Positions 46,045 to 54,904 of a stretch of DNA of 64,000 nucleotides are shown here, piece by piece. Source of the DNA: Micromonospora ureilytica (lineage in GTDB: Bacteria > Actinomycetota > Actinomycetes > Mycobacteriales > Micromonosporaceae); NCBI RefSeq assembly GCF_015751765.1, contig NZ_JADOTX010000001.1, positions 5,828,001-5,892,000 of the forward strand, in the 5' to 3' direction. Below the pieces are notes generated by a model. The model saw only the letters and a list, made by a program, of their open reading frames with translations. It was not told where the DNA came from and searched no databases. Every line of letters begins with the position of its first letter. The stretch's first letter is position 1. Position numbers and translations under genes: made by a program.

Positions 46045-46644
46045 TCACTCAATCCACAACAAATGGACCGGCACTTCCAACGTGGTGGGTGACTGGCCGC
46101 GCCAGGCCCACCGATACCACTCCACCTCGGGTGTGACTCGCACGCAGATGTCCCCTTCGGCGCCCGAGTAGGTCTCGGTTACCGCTCGAAGGTCACGGTG
46201 CTCCAGGCCGCCCTCGACGTGCACCACCCGCCGACCGGTGACCGCGTCGGCTTCGAAGACCGGTGTGGGGGTCCGGTGTGCCGGGCCGTCCAGCGAGACC
46301 AATCGGATACCCGTATCCCGTGTGCCGTCCACCCCCGGTCGACTGCCGACGGTCTCCACCCAGACCCGCTCCACCGGCACCAGTGGCGCGAAGACCTCGA
46401 CCTGGTCGGCTTCGGCCCGGTACCACTCGTGCTCGGGGATCACCGGCACGTAGGTTCGGGCGCTCTGCACCACCCGGTCGTCCGCACGCAGGTCGCCGCG
46501 CCACCCCAACCCCGGCAGGCCGACCAGCACCCGTCGCCCGCGTAGCTCGACCCGTTCGGTCGCGGGGACGATGGCCAGCGGTCTAGGTGGCTGCGGTGCC
46601 CAGTCGGGCTGGTCGGCGAACGGGTCGGGCAATGGTCCGGTCAT
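46045..46644 (-). CDS. Conserved-looking protein of unknown function, end of type IV-like cluster
   Basis: A 199-aa protein starting MTGPLPDPFADQPDW. No signal peptide or TM helix is visible. It is rich in Val, Arg, Trp and Tyr with a beta-strand-like pattern (VEVFAPLVPVERVWVETV; VTPEVEWYRWAWRG). It is the last gene of the minus-strand cluster, 13 bp after the transglycosylase/M23 gene. Family not recognised; likely co-transcribed with the secretion-like genes. Confidence 0.7.
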   Translation of the reverse strand: MTGPLPDPFADQPDWAPQPPRPLAIVPATERVELRGRRVLVGLPGLGWRGDLRADDRVVQSARTYVPVIPEHEWYRAEADQVEVFAPLVPVERVWVETVGSRPGVDGTRDTGIRLVSLDGPAHRTPTPVFEADAVTGRRVVHVEGGLEHRDLRAVTETYSGAEGDICVRVTPEVEWYRWAWRGQSPTTLEVPVHLLWIE

Positions 46645-46657
46645 ACCCGCGATGGCC

Positions 46658-47836
46658 TCACTCAGCGGCGCGCAGCGGGGCGCCCCGCTCGCGCATGAAC
46701 GGGACCGGGTTCACCGCGCCGGACGCGTTGCGGTTGTTACGCAGGTGCACCTCGAAATGCAGATGCGGACCCGAGGAGTTGCCACTGCTGCCGACCTTGC
46801 CGATCACCTGACCGGCCGTCACGACCTGATCCTTCTTGACGAAGGGTTGGACCACCATGTGGCAGTACCGGGTGATGTAGCCACCGGCGTGCAACAGGTC
46901 GACGAACCAGCCGCAGCCCCCCTTGCCGGGGAATCCGTCCACGTTGCAGTCTTGGCGGCCGCGGCGGTCCTCGTCGCAGGTCGAAACCAACACTCGACCG
47001 GTCGCTGCCGCGCGGATCTCGGTGCCCTTGGCCGCGCCGATGTCGACTCCGTTGTGGCTGGGCCGACTGGCGGTGCGAAAACCGGAGCCGACTCCGCCAG
47101 GGATCGGCGCGGTCCAGCCGGAGGCGGCGATCTGGCCGCGCTCGGCCGCATTGCACATCGCCTTGCCGTTGATCTCGACGGTGCGGGCCGCGCCGCCGGC
47201 CAACGCGTCCACGATCCGGCTGGCTACCTCTTCGTGTTTGGCGTACGCGTCCGGGTATGCGCTGACCTGCACCCGCTGCGCGACCACGGTCAGTGGTCGG
47301 CGTTGCCAGCCGTCCACCTTGACGAGCTTCTCGTAGAACTTGCGGGCCGCGTAAGCGGGGGTCAACCGCTGGGCGACCGTGCCCCACCCCGGCCGCTGCT
47401 GGAACAGGCCGAGCGAGTCGTGGTCCGCGCCAACGCCCTCGTGCGGCAGGGCCAGGGACTCGGGCACCCCGCTGTTCGCCAGGTTGCGCAGGGCGGACTC
47501 CTGCATCGCGGTGCCGAGGGCGATCACCCAACCTCGCGAGGGCACGCCCATGTCCTGGCCGACCTTGATGATGATCGCGGCATTGCGGACCTGGGTGTCG
47601 CCGTACTCGGCGAACCGCGGCAGCTTGCCCGCGACGTTCACCGCTCGGACCGGTCCGCACTCCATACCTGCCAGGGTGTCCCCGTTCTCGGCGTCGTCGC
47701 CGCCGAGCCCGGTGAGGAAGAACGCCGCGGTGCCGCCGGTGCAGCAGAGCAGGAGCAGCATCCCGGTGAGCACCGCGGCGACCACACCGAGCCGGAGAGG
47801 CCCGCGGCGGATTCCGGCGCTACCAATGTCGTTCAT
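46658..47836 (-). CDS. Transglycosylase-M23 peptidase fusion (VirB1/CwlT-like)
   Basis: A 392-aa protein from ATG 47836, overlapping the preceding stop (ATGA). One TM/signal anchor (about 17-40) is followed by a lysozyme-like SLT domain (about 85-200: ALGTAMQESALRNLA with catalytic Glu, SLGLFQQRPGWGT). A C-terminal M23 endopeptidase has HNGVDIGA (about 260) and GPHLHFEVH (about 357). This is the dual wall-cutting design used by conjugative systems of Gram-positive bacteria, although CwlT of Tn916 has NlpC/P60 instead of M23. It probably opens peptidoglycan for apparatus assembly. Confidence 0.9.
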   Translation of the reverse strand: MNDIGSAGIRRGPLRLGVVAAVLTGMLLLLCCTGGTAAFFLTGLGGDDAENGDTLAGMECGPVRAVNVAGKLPRFAEYGDTQVRNAAIIIKVGQDMGVPSRGWVIALGTAMQESALRNLANSGVPESLALPHEGVGADHDSLGLFQQRPGWGTVAQRLTPAYAARKFYEKLVKVDGWQRRPLTVVAQRVQVSAYPDAYAKHEEVASRIVDALAGGAARTVEINGKAMCNAAERGQIAASGWTAPIPGGVGSGFRTASRPSHNGVDIGAAKGTEIRAAATGRVLVSTCDEDRRGRQDCNVDGFPGKGGCGWFVDLLHAGGYITRYCHMVVQPFVKKDQVVTAGQVIGKVGSSGNSSGPHLHFEVHLRNNRNASGAVNPVPFMRERGAPLRAAE

Positions 47837-48390
47837 GGCCGCTCCCAGTCCAGAACGTCGACCAGCCAACCATCGTCGGAGGTGACCAGCTCCAGCCGGA
47901 GCCGGCCGGCATCAAGGGGGAGCAGCAACTCGACGAACGTCTCGGTCCGCTCTCGCATGGTGGGCGGACCGGCGACCTTCTCGGCGGGCACGCTCTCGGG
48001 CTCGGCGCCGATCAACTTCTCCCGCAGCGTTGGCGTGGAGAGCGGCCGTAGGCCAGCCTGCCACTCCTCGGTGGTCATCCCGGGGCGGCCCAGCCAGGCC
48101 TTGGTGAAGCGGTCGGCGGTCTGCTCGGGCGTGCGGGCGCCGGGCGACGTCACGGGTGACGGCGGAGCCGCACTGTTGAGCAGACCGTCGTCGCCGGCCG
48201 TCGGGTCCACGGTGATGATCGGCCCGTCGGGACGGTTGCTCAACCCCTCGGCTGAATCGACCGGGTTGGAGATCAGCCGGGCCGCCCCGAGCACGCCGAT
48301 GACCACCACCCCGATCAGCAGCGCAACGCCCAGCCGGGACCGCAGCGCCCGAGTGAAGAGGAACTCCAACGCCCGTCGCATGACCGTCAC
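47833..48390 (-). CDS. Single-TM VirB8/TcpC-like protein
   Basis: A 185-aa protein with a GTG at 48390 overlapping the preceding stop (GTGA); ATG 48381 is an alternative with GAGG 8 nt before. One TM helix (about 19-38) is followed by a Pro/Ser linker and an outer alpha/beta domain of about 110 residues (TPEQTADRFTKAWLG; MRERTETFVELLLPLD; DGWLVDVLDWE), consistent with the NTF2-like fold of VirB8/TcpC. The function as an apparatus bridge is inferred from its place between the VirB6-like protein and the wall hydrolase. Confidence 0.75.
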   Translation of the reverse strand: MTVMRRALEFLFTRALRSRLGVALLIGVVVIGVLGAARLISNPVDSAEGLSNRPDGPIITVDPTAGDDGLLNSAAPPSPVTSPGARTPEQTADRFTKAWLGRPGMTTEEWQAGLRPLSTPTLREKLIGAEPESVPAEKVAGPPTMRERTETFVELLLPLDAGRLRLELVTSDDGWLVDVLDWERP

Positions 48391-50342
48391 CTCGCCTCTG
48401 AGCGCACCCGTGGTCCGGTGCGATCCGGTGCCCGCTCGGTGGAGCCCGGACGGTAGACCACGAACGACGGGTTCTCAGCCGGTACATCCGGCTCGGTCCA
48501 GGTGGCTGGCTGTCGGCGTCGCGGCTGCGGAGCGACCGGGCGGCCGCGCCCCCCGCCCTTTTCCGTCGGCGCTTCGTCGGGCCGCTCTCGACCGTCCGGG
48601 CGCGCCGCGTCTGCTCGTCGGCCCTCGGCCGCAGCGGTCGGCACCGGGGTCGGGTCCTCTCGCCGCGCCTCCGGTCGAAGCCGGGTCTGCGCCGCTTCGG
48701 GTGATCGTCGACGTCCGCCCACCGGTTCGGCGGTGCCACCTGGCTCCGCCACGTCCAGCCGTGCGGCGGTCCGCATGTCGCGGAAGAACCGGCGGTGCCA
48801 GGACCCGGCCGAACTGACCGCTTCGCTGCTGTCCTTGCCGCCGAGTTGGGTGATCCGCCGGTACGGCCGCAGCAGCAGCCATCCGACCACCCCGCAGAGC
48901 CACACCAGCACCACCTGAAGCCAACCGGGAAGGGCGGGGGTACTCATGATCAGATCGACGGCGAACAGGTAGATGGCGGCCCCGGTGCCGAAGATGGCGA
49001 TGTTGAACACTGCGGCGACCACGGCGTTCGCCAGTCGCCGGAGGCCCGCGCTGGCAGGCCGGAGCAGACCGATGGTGCCGAGGATGGGCGCCGCGATCAC
49101 CGCCCACCGGAAGATCAGGAAGCCCAGCAGTACCAGCACCGACGCGGTCAGGTCAAACATCGCGAAGAGCACGGCCGCGAGCACGGCGATGAAGCCAGAG
49201 CCGATTCGGTCCATATCGCGGGTGCCCGTCAGGAACTCGTACGCCTCCGGGTCCTCGGCCTTGATCTGCTCCGCGACCGTCATCCACTGCTGCTGCTTGG
49301 CCTGGATCGTCGCTGGCCGGGTTGCCGGGTTGGCGCGCAGCTTTTCGGCTTCCTCCCAGGAAAACGCCTTAGCGTCGTACAGGGCAGGGCCATACTTGCG
49401 GGCGGTCTCGCTATCCGCCGAGCCGAGCACTCCGCGCAGCCAGTTGCGGTAGAGCATCGCCTCGGTGGCAGTGTCGCTGGCCCGAACAGCGGGCGGTCTT
49501 TTATCCACACAAGCGTCTGGGTTGGGAACGGCGCAACGATCCGCCGGTGTATCCCGAGCTGCGGGACCCACCGCATCGTGCACCACGCCGAGCGAGGTGA
49601 TCAGGGTGCCGTCGGCGATGTTCGCCGACTTGACCGGCCAGGCCGCCAGTGCGGTGACCGCCACCATCACCAGTAGCGCCCACCCAGCCGTCGTCATCGC
49701 ATTGCTCATGTCCGACTGGCGTGAGCGCCAGAGCAGATAGAGACCCACCACGCAGAGTGTGACGATCCCGAAGACGCTGAATACCTTTTGATAGACGGCT
49801 TTGGTGGCCTTCTCCACCAGTGGGTCGGCCCAATCCCACATGGAGCGAGGATCCCAGGCCCGCTCGCGCAGGGCGTTCGAGGCGCCCACGACCGCCGTGG
49901 CGATCATGAGCTCCCCGTTGGCGACGGTCGTGGTGAACTTGTAGTCCGGATGGAGAATGGTGGAGGCACAGCCACCCTCCACGTCATACGTGTTGAAGCT
50001 GTAACCGCCGTAGCCGTAGTCGCTGTAGATGCCCTTTGGCCCGGCCAGCTTCGACGAGTCCGGGCGAGAGGCGAACCAGCCGGCGAGGCCAGAATCCGGT
50101 GCGGACGGCACGGGCGGCTTCCGGCAGTCGATTTCGGCCTGACTGACCTGCTTCAGCTTCGCTACGCAGGCGCGGAAGTCAGCTTGCCATTCCGCGGTCG
50201 TGCAGAGGTCAGCGCGGGCCTGGGCGGCGGGCGGTGCGGCGGCTGCGGCCTCCGCGCCGATCAGCGGCCAGGTGAGGGAGGCCCCGGCCAGTACGCCAAG
50301 GGCGAGCAGGAACGACACAGTCCTTGCCCAGGCCCTAGCCAT
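48387..50342 (-). CDS. VirB6/TrbL-like polytopic membrane protein
   Basis: A 651-aa protein. A signal peptide (about 1-36) leads into an extracytoplasmic region of about 150 residues with paired cysteines. Six to seven TM helices follow (about 185-250 and 375-480), and a C-terminal cytoplasmic Arg/Pro-rich tail of about 150 residues ends the protein. This layout is typical of actinobacterial VirB6/TrbL/TcpH-like channel proteins. The start ATG lies 1 bp past the VirB4-like stop. Recognition is by topology and neighbours, not by a conserved motif. Confidence 0.78.
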   Translation of the reverse strand: MARAWARTVSFLLALGVLAGASLTWPLIGAEAAAAAPPAAQARADLCTTAEWQADFRACVAKLKQVSQAEIDCRKPPVPSAPDSGLAGWFASRPDSSKLAGPKGIYSDYGYGGYSFNTYDVEGGCASTILHPDYKFTTTVANGELMIATAVVGASNALRERAWDPRSMWDWADPLVEKATKAVYQKVFSVFGIVTLCVVGLYLLWRSRQSDMSNAMTTAGWALLVMVAVTALAAWPVKSANIADGTLITSLGVVHDAVGPAARDTPADRCAVPNPDACVDKRPPAVRASDTATEAMLYRNWLRGVLGSADSETARKYGPALYDAKAFSWEEAEKLRANPATRPATIQAKQQQWMTVAEQIKAEDPEAYEFLTGTRDMDRIGSGFIAVLAAVLFAMFDLTASVLVLLGFLIFRWAVIAAPILGTIGLLRPASAGLRRLANAVVAAVFNIAIFGTGAAIYLFAVDLIMSTPALPGWLQVVLVWLCGVVGWLLLRPYRRITQLGGKDSSEAVSSAGSWHRRFFRDMRTAARLDVAEPGGTAEPVGGRRRSPEAAQTRLRPEARREDPTPVPTAAAEGRRADAARPDGRERPDEAPTEKGGGRGRPVAPQPRRRQPATWTEPDVPAENPSFVVYRPGSTERAPDRTGPRVRSEAR

Positions 50343-50343
50343 G

Positions 50344-53300
50344 TCACGCCTCCAGATCCGGCAGGGGGATGCTCGGTAGGACTCCGGCCGCTGCGGCGAT
50401 AGCGGCGGGCGTCGTGTCGAGGTGGTCCAGCAGCCCTTCGACGTACGAGACGTCGACTCGGACCTTCTGCACCCGGCCGTCGACGTCGCGCATCACGAAC
50501 TCGCGGAAGCCGAGCCGGCTGGACGAGCTGGTGTCGGCGGCGGAGAGTGAGGCGAGCGTGCCCTCGTACCCGTCGTTTACCGGCACCCGCAGCAGTCGCA
50601 GAGCTTCGGAGGCGATCTCGGCGTCTTCGGCGATGCGGCCGACGAAGACTGTGGAGACGAGGTTCTGGACGTCGAGGCCGAGGATGTCTTTGGGGTTCTG
50701 CGAGGCGACCAGCGCGGCGAGGTTCCACTTGCGGGAGTCGCGGGCGAGTCGGACGAGGAAGGAGCGCCCGGACCGCCAGCCCTCCATGAAGTGCGCCTCG
50801 TCGAGGCCGACGAGCTTGCGGGATGACATCGAGCCGCCGTAGCAGCGCCGCACGGCGAGCCGGTGCGCGGTGTGCAGCATCGGCAGGGCCAGGGCCTCTT
50901 CGGCTGACCAGTACTCCCGTTCGATCTTGAGGTCGGGCAACCGTAGCCCGGCCATGGTGATCACGGTGAGTGCCGCGTCGGCACCGAGCAGCCCCTCCGG
51001 CGGTCGGCCGAAGAAAAGCATGGCCAGTGGCATCTCGGCGGTGTCCAGCAGGAGGTTGGCCAGTTCCTTGCCGGCGTCGTCGTCGAGCCGCCCGAGGCAG
51101 CTCACCACGTCGTCCAGGGTGGAGGTTTCCTCGGCGGGGACCTGGCGGACGGCGTGCCGGAAGAGGGTGGCGGTCGACGCCTCCCTGGCGACCTGCGGTG
51201 GGACGAGCATCATGCAGATGTCCTGGACGAGCATCCGCCGCTCGGCCCGGGCGTTGGAGACGGCGATCTCGAACTCCCGGTCACCGGCGGCGCCGCTGCC
51301 GAACTCGGAGCGCAGCGGCGTCGGGATGAGCGAGTAGGGCGCCAGGGTGCCGTGTTCCGAGCCGGTCAGGTTCAACACCCGGGAGTACGGCCGCAGTTCG
51401 GGCATCGCGCAGAGGCGGGCCAGCGGGCCGGACGGGTCGAGCAGGGTCACCTGGACACCTCGGCGGGCGGCCAGGTAGCCCAGGGCGCCGAGCAGTGTCG
51501 ACTTGCCGCCGCCGGGTTCTGCGACGAAGACCGCGAGCCCGGAGCGTTCCCGGACCTCCATGGGGAAGTGCAGGTCGAGGAAGACCGGGCGGCGGCAGGT
51601 GCCGGCGGTGCGGCCGATGAGGTCGCCTCGCCGGTCGCCCACGTTCGACGCGGCCTGGGGGAGCGCGGCGGCGAGCAGTGGCACCGGCATGCGTCGGACG
51701 TAGCCGGTGTTGGCGATCGGCTCGCCGGGGATGAACTCGCGGGCCAGCCAGTCCTGGTTCTTCGGGTGCTGCAGCGAGATGCGTAGCTCCCGGGAGTAGA
51801 GCTGGATGAGCCGGCGGGCCCGCTCCAGGCATTCCTCCCTGGTCCGGCCGCCGACGGCGATCCGGTGCCAGCCGTGGGCACGGGCCGAGTCGACAGGCAG
51901 ACCGGTGGTCATCTCGTCGCCGATCACCAGGGCGCGCTTGGCCAGTCGTTCCAGCTCTGGGGGCGCGTCGATGCCGTGCTCGGCGTAGTCGAGCTGTTGC
52001 GAGCGGATCATCCGCAGCCGGTGTTCGAGATTGCGGAAGGAGTCGCCGGAGCCGAGGATGTCGACGCGGGTGGAGATTTCCATCGGCCAGGGCAGCCGCT
52101 CGTGGAAGTGCAGCCAGGGCTCGTGCCGTTCGGGGATCTCCAGCGGCTCCATCCGACCGACGGCGAGCACGGCGACGTGCCGCTCCTCGCCGGTCATCCG
52201 GTTGACCAGCTTGACCGTCGAGCCGTACGGGGTGCGGTAGCGCTCGACCTGCTCGGTCATGGCGAGCAGGTCGCCGCGCTCCCAGCGCCCGTCGGTGACG
52301 GGGGAGAGGGTGCTCGGCGGCGACATGCACAGCGCCACCGAGCGGTAGAGCAGCCACTCCAGCTCCTGGGCGGTGACCCGCCGGCCGCGCATGCCGAAAG
52401 CGCCGAGCACCTCGTCGAACTGCTCCACGGTGCGGCCCAGCTTGCGGCGCTCCCCATCGGCGGTGCCCCGGCCGAAGGTGCGCAGCAGCCGCTCGGTGAG
52501 CGAGTCGCCGAGGGAACGGCGGGCGAAGGTGACACCCAGGTAGGTCTGCCCCTCGGCGTGGTTGACCGACATCAGGTGCCGTTGGGCGGCGACCAGGTGA
52601 TCGGCCCAGCCGGTGGTGCCGGGTACGTCGGGAAGTGGTGCCGAGGTGTGCGTGTCGATCGTGCGCGCCCACTCGTCGGCGGGGAACGGCCGGGTGGTGC
52701 GGCGCAGGTGCAGTCGGAAGCCGGCCAGGCCGGCGTACTGCTCGGAGATCGCCGACAGCAGCGCCTCGCGCTCGGCGTCCGGCCGGAACGCCCAGCGGAC
52801 CTCGGGCAGCCAGTACCAGGCCGTGACGGTGTTCGGCGTGAAGGTCAGGTGGCCGGCGATCTCGGTGATGGCCAACTCGACCGACGGATCCCGATCGCCG
52901 AATTTGATCTTCGGAGCGCGAACCCGGGTCGGCTTGATCGGTCGGTCCGGTCGGCTCGGCGTGCGCTGTCGGGGCGCGGCGACCTCTTTCCCGGTGGACG
53001 CGGTGCCGGTGTTCCTGGGCCGCTCCGGGTCGGTGGTCCGCCGCGCCGTGCGCTCCAGCGCTGGCCGATCGGTGGCTGCGATGCTGGCCGGCTGCTCGAC
53101 CGGTGGCGTGGGCCGGCCCACCGGAGCCGTCGGGGTGGCCGTGGGTCGGCTGCCCGGCAGGGCTCCGGCCGTCCGGCCGGCGGGGCCGGTGAACGCCGTC
53201 GGCGAGCCACTGCCGGTGGTCGCCGCCGCCGGGCCACGGCCGGTGGACGGGTCGGGCTCCTCCGGCAGACGCAGCATCGGCCGTCGATCGCCGGCCTGAT

Positions 53301-53787
53301 GCGGCACCCGGGACTCGCTGGCCGGGTGGCCACCGCCGTGCCGTGGCTCGACCGGCCGGCCACCGCTGCCGGGCTGGTCGGCGGGTGTCCACGGTGGCTC
53401 CAGCTCGGGAACCGCGCGGGCTGGTGCGGGGCTGGGGGTGGGTGGCGGCTGGTGCGGGATCGCCGGCTGTTCCCGGGTGCTCGGGCCGGCCGTGACGGCT
53501 CGTGCCGTGCCGGGTCGTCCCCCGCCGCCGAAGAGGTCCAGGAAGGGGGAGTCGATGTCGGCGTTCTCACCGGCCGACACGGCGGTGGGCTCGGCCGGTG
53601 GCGTCCGGCGGGAGACCGGCCGGGGCGCCTGGAACACGCCGACGGCACCGTGACCGGGCGACGTCACAAGCGCGGGGTCGAGGGCAACCTCGTCCTCGTC
53701 CTCGACGTAGTCGAATGAGTGCGCACGGTGACCGGCTGGCGCACCCGGGCGGCCGGCCGGGGAGCCCGGCGTGGAGGAGCGGCTCAT
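50344..53787 (-). CDS. VirB4/TraC-like secretion ATPase
   Basis: A 1147-aa protein. The first ~280 residues are Pro/Arg/Gly-rich and apparently disordered. The VirB4-type core then follows, with Walker A EPGGGKSTLLGAL (about residue 756) and Walker B KLVGLDEAHFM (about 990). The late NLVSTVFVGRIAED segment matches VirB4/TraC RecA folds. Unlike the FtsK-like protein at 42728, its P-loop is intact. ATG 53787 overlaps the stop of a 25-codon mini-ORF (ATGA). It should power apparatus assembly or substrate transfer at the inner membrane. Confidence 0.9.
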   Translation of the reverse strand: MSRSSTPGSPAGRPGAPAGHRAHSFDYVEDEDEVALDPALVTSPGHGAVGVFQAPRPVSRRTPPAEPTAVSAGENADIDSPFLDLFGGGGRPGTARAVTAGPSTREQPAIPHQPPPTPSPAPARAVPELEPPWTPADQPGSGGRPVEPRHGGGHPASESRVPHQAGDRRPMLRLPEEPDPSTGRGPAAATTGSGSPTAFTGPAGRTAGALPGSRPTATPTAPVGRPTPPVEQPASIAATDRPALERTARRTTDPERPRNTGTASTGKEVAAPRQRTPSRPDRPIKPTRVRAPKIKFGDRDPSVELAITEIAGHLTFTPNTVTAWYWLPEVRWAFRPDAEREALLSAISEQYAGLAGFRLHLRRTTRPFPADEWARTIDTHTSAPLPDVPGTTGWADHLVAAQRHLMSVNHAEGQTYLGVTFARRSLGDSLTERLLRTFGRGTADGERRKLGRTVEQFDEVLGAFGMRGRRVTAQELEWLLYRSVALCMSPPSTLSPVTDGRWERGDLLAMTEQVERYRTPYGSTVKLVNRMTGEERHVAVLAVGRMEPLEIPERHEPWLHFHERLPWPMEISTRVDILGSGDSFRNLEHRLRMIRSQQLDYAEHGIDAPPELERLAKRALVIGDEMTTGLPVDSARAHGWHRIAVGGRTREECLERARRLIQLYSRELRISLQHPKNQDWLAREFIPGEPIANTGYVRRMPVPLLAAALPQAASNVGDRRGDLIGRTAGTCRRPVFLDLHFPMEVRERSGLAVFVAEPGGGKSTLLGALGYLAARRGVQVTLLDPSGPLARLCAMPELRPYSRVLNLTGSEHGTLAPYSLIPTPLRSEFGSGAAGDREFEIAVSNARAERRMLVQDICMMLVPPQVAREASTATLFRHAVRQVPAEETSTLDDVVSCLGRLDDDAGKELANLLLDTAEMPLAMLFFGRPPEGLLGADAALTVITMAGLRLPDLKIEREYWSAEEALALPMLHTAHRLAVRRCYGGSMSSRKLVGLDEAHFMEGWRSGRSFLVRLARDSRKWNLAALVASQNPKDILGLDVQNLVSTVFVGRIAEDAEIASEALRLLRVPVNDGYEGTLASLSAADTSSSSRLGFREFVMRDVDGRVQKVRVDVSYVEGLLDHLDTTPAAIAAAAGVLPSIPLPDLEA

Positions 53788-53861
53788 GCGATCGCCTCGG
53801 TGACCGTCGGCAGACCCTTGCCCGCGTCCTGCGACGGACCGTTCGACGTACGTCCGGTCAT
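53784..53861 (-). other. 25-codon bridging mini-ORF
   Basis: ATG 53861 overlaps the stop of the VirB3-like gene (ATGA), and its own TGA overlaps the ATG of the VirB4-like gene (ATGA). The peptide begins MTGRTSNGPSQ. It exactly fills the 70-bp gap. It may be a coupling device or a real small protein; only the geometry supports it. Confidence 0.45.
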
Positions 53862-54220
53862 GCCAGCTCCTCCCGAATCCTGATCCGGCTGCCGACCAGA
53901 CGCGGATCGCGCTGCTCGACCGCCGGCTCCCGAGTGCGTCGCCAGTCGGTCAGCGCGGTGCGGATGACCACCCGCGCCGGCCGATCGGGGTCGACGTGCC
54001 GGAAGATGAACGACGTGGTCACGATGGCGAGCGCGATCTCCCAGGCTGGGAAGAGCTCGACCGTCAACGTGAACAGCCAGTGGATGAACATGTAGAGGGG
54101 GACCAGCAGCATGAAGAGCCCGTACTGGGCGTAGGGCAGGTGGACCGGAAGGGTGTAACCGGGCGGCCCGAGGTAGACCAGGCGGGCCCGGTAGATGTCG
54201 TCGTCGGTGCGCAGCCGCAT
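53858..54220 (-). CDS. VirB3/PrgI-like two-TM protein
   Basis: A 120-aa protein with N-terminal MRLRTDDDIYRARLVYLG and two adjacent hydrophobic helices (about 33-50 and 58-80). A cytoplasmic tail carries HVDPDRPARVV and an Arg-rich end. Size, topology and position directly before a VirB4-type ATPase match VirB3/PrgI-like subunits. The gene begins 13 bp after the VirB2-like stop. Confidence 0.75.
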   Translation of the reverse strand: MRLRTDDDIYRARLVYLGPPGYTLPVHLPYAQYGLFMLLVPLYMFIHWLFTLTVELFPAWEIALAIVTTSFIFRHVDPDRPARVVIRTALTDWRRTREPAVEQRDPRLVGSRIRIREELA

Positions 54221-54233
54221 CTGGTGAACGCGC

Positions 54234-54548
54234 CTATTCGAAGATCAGGTCGATCAGATAATCGCCGACGAAGAAGAGTGTTGCCGCGCCGGCGATGAAG
54301 GCGAGCCCGACGATGGCGATCGCGGAGCTGGTCAGCACCTTGGAGATCTCGCCCCGGCTGGCACGGCCGATGAAGATGACGCCCAGGACGGCGAGCAGGA
54401 TCGGCGCGATCTTGCTGGCGAAGAAGGTGACGACACTGTTGGTGTCGATCCCCTTCGGTGCCGGCTCCGCGAGTGGAGTCGACGCCAGGGTGGAGAGCGC
54501 GTGGGCGACGCCGGACGACGCCGTCTCCATGAGCTCGAAGGCGATCAC
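54234..54548 (-). CDS. VirB2/TrbC-like small membrane protein
   Basis: A 104-aa protein from GTG 54548, which follows GGGGAGG. A variable, probably extracytoplasmic N-terminal 45 residues precede two TM helices (about 47-66 and 76-98), the second reading IAIVGLAFIAGAATLFFVG. This topology fits VirB2/TrbC-type subunits, and it is the first gene of the minus-strand type IV-like cluster. No peptidase-processed signal is obvious. Confidence 0.7.
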   Translation of the reverse strand: MIAFELMETASSGVAHALSTLASTPLAEPAPKGIDTNSVVTFFASKIAPILLAVLGVIFIGRASRGEISKVLTSSAIAIVGLAFIAGAATLFFVGDYLIDLIFE

Positions 54549-54904
54549 TGGAACCTCCCCATAGCGCGGCCGGCGGTGCCGCGGCGGTGCAATAGGCAAG
54601 CCTGGCGGGAAAAGTGCTCCACAGGGCATGGCGTTCTTGACCCTGTGTTCGTTACTCACCACGGAGGGTGGCGAGGTTTGGGCGGTTTTCCCCCGCTTCG
54701 GCCCTCCCTCCAAGCTTCGCCATCTCGATGCTGGCCAATTCCAAAGCGTACGGGCCGCCCCGGATTGCGACAAGCCGCGAAGGGACTGCCCGATGCTGCC
54801 CGAATGACCGATCGTACACCTGTTCTAATTGGCACGTCAGGGGCAGTGGTGTGGGGGCGACCCGGGTCGCTGGGCGCCGCTGCCGCGACCGGTACCGTCT
54901 AGTC
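54549..54904. other. Divergent 356-bp region between the secretion-like cluster and folP
   Basis: It must hold the promoter of the minus-strand cluster, but no clear -35/-10 pair was found for it. A purine/pyrimidine-rich segment (54661-54711) with GGAGGG and CCCTCC can fold back. The folP -10 (TACCGT) lies at the right end. Confidence 0.45.
54893..54898 (+). promoter_or_regulatory. Leaderless-type -10 box of folP
   Basis: TACCGT, 6 nt before GTG 54905, without a Shine-Dalgarno. It shows that folP starts its own transcript instead of being read from ftsH-folE. Confidence 0.55.

Noticed and set aside
51865..53718. 617-codon plus-strand frame opposite the VirB4-like gene
   Set aside because: Antisense to a protein with clear Walker motifs; composition typical of shadow ORFs.
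42728..54548. Cluster considered as an integrated plasmid or ICE
   Set aside because: No relaxase, integrase, replication gene, tRNA or direct-repeat attachment site is visible in or around it.
54652..54720. Small minus-strand ORF (MAKLGGRAE...) upstream of the VirB2-like gene
   Set aside because: No Shine-Dalgarno, and no conserved character; it falls in the likely promoter region.
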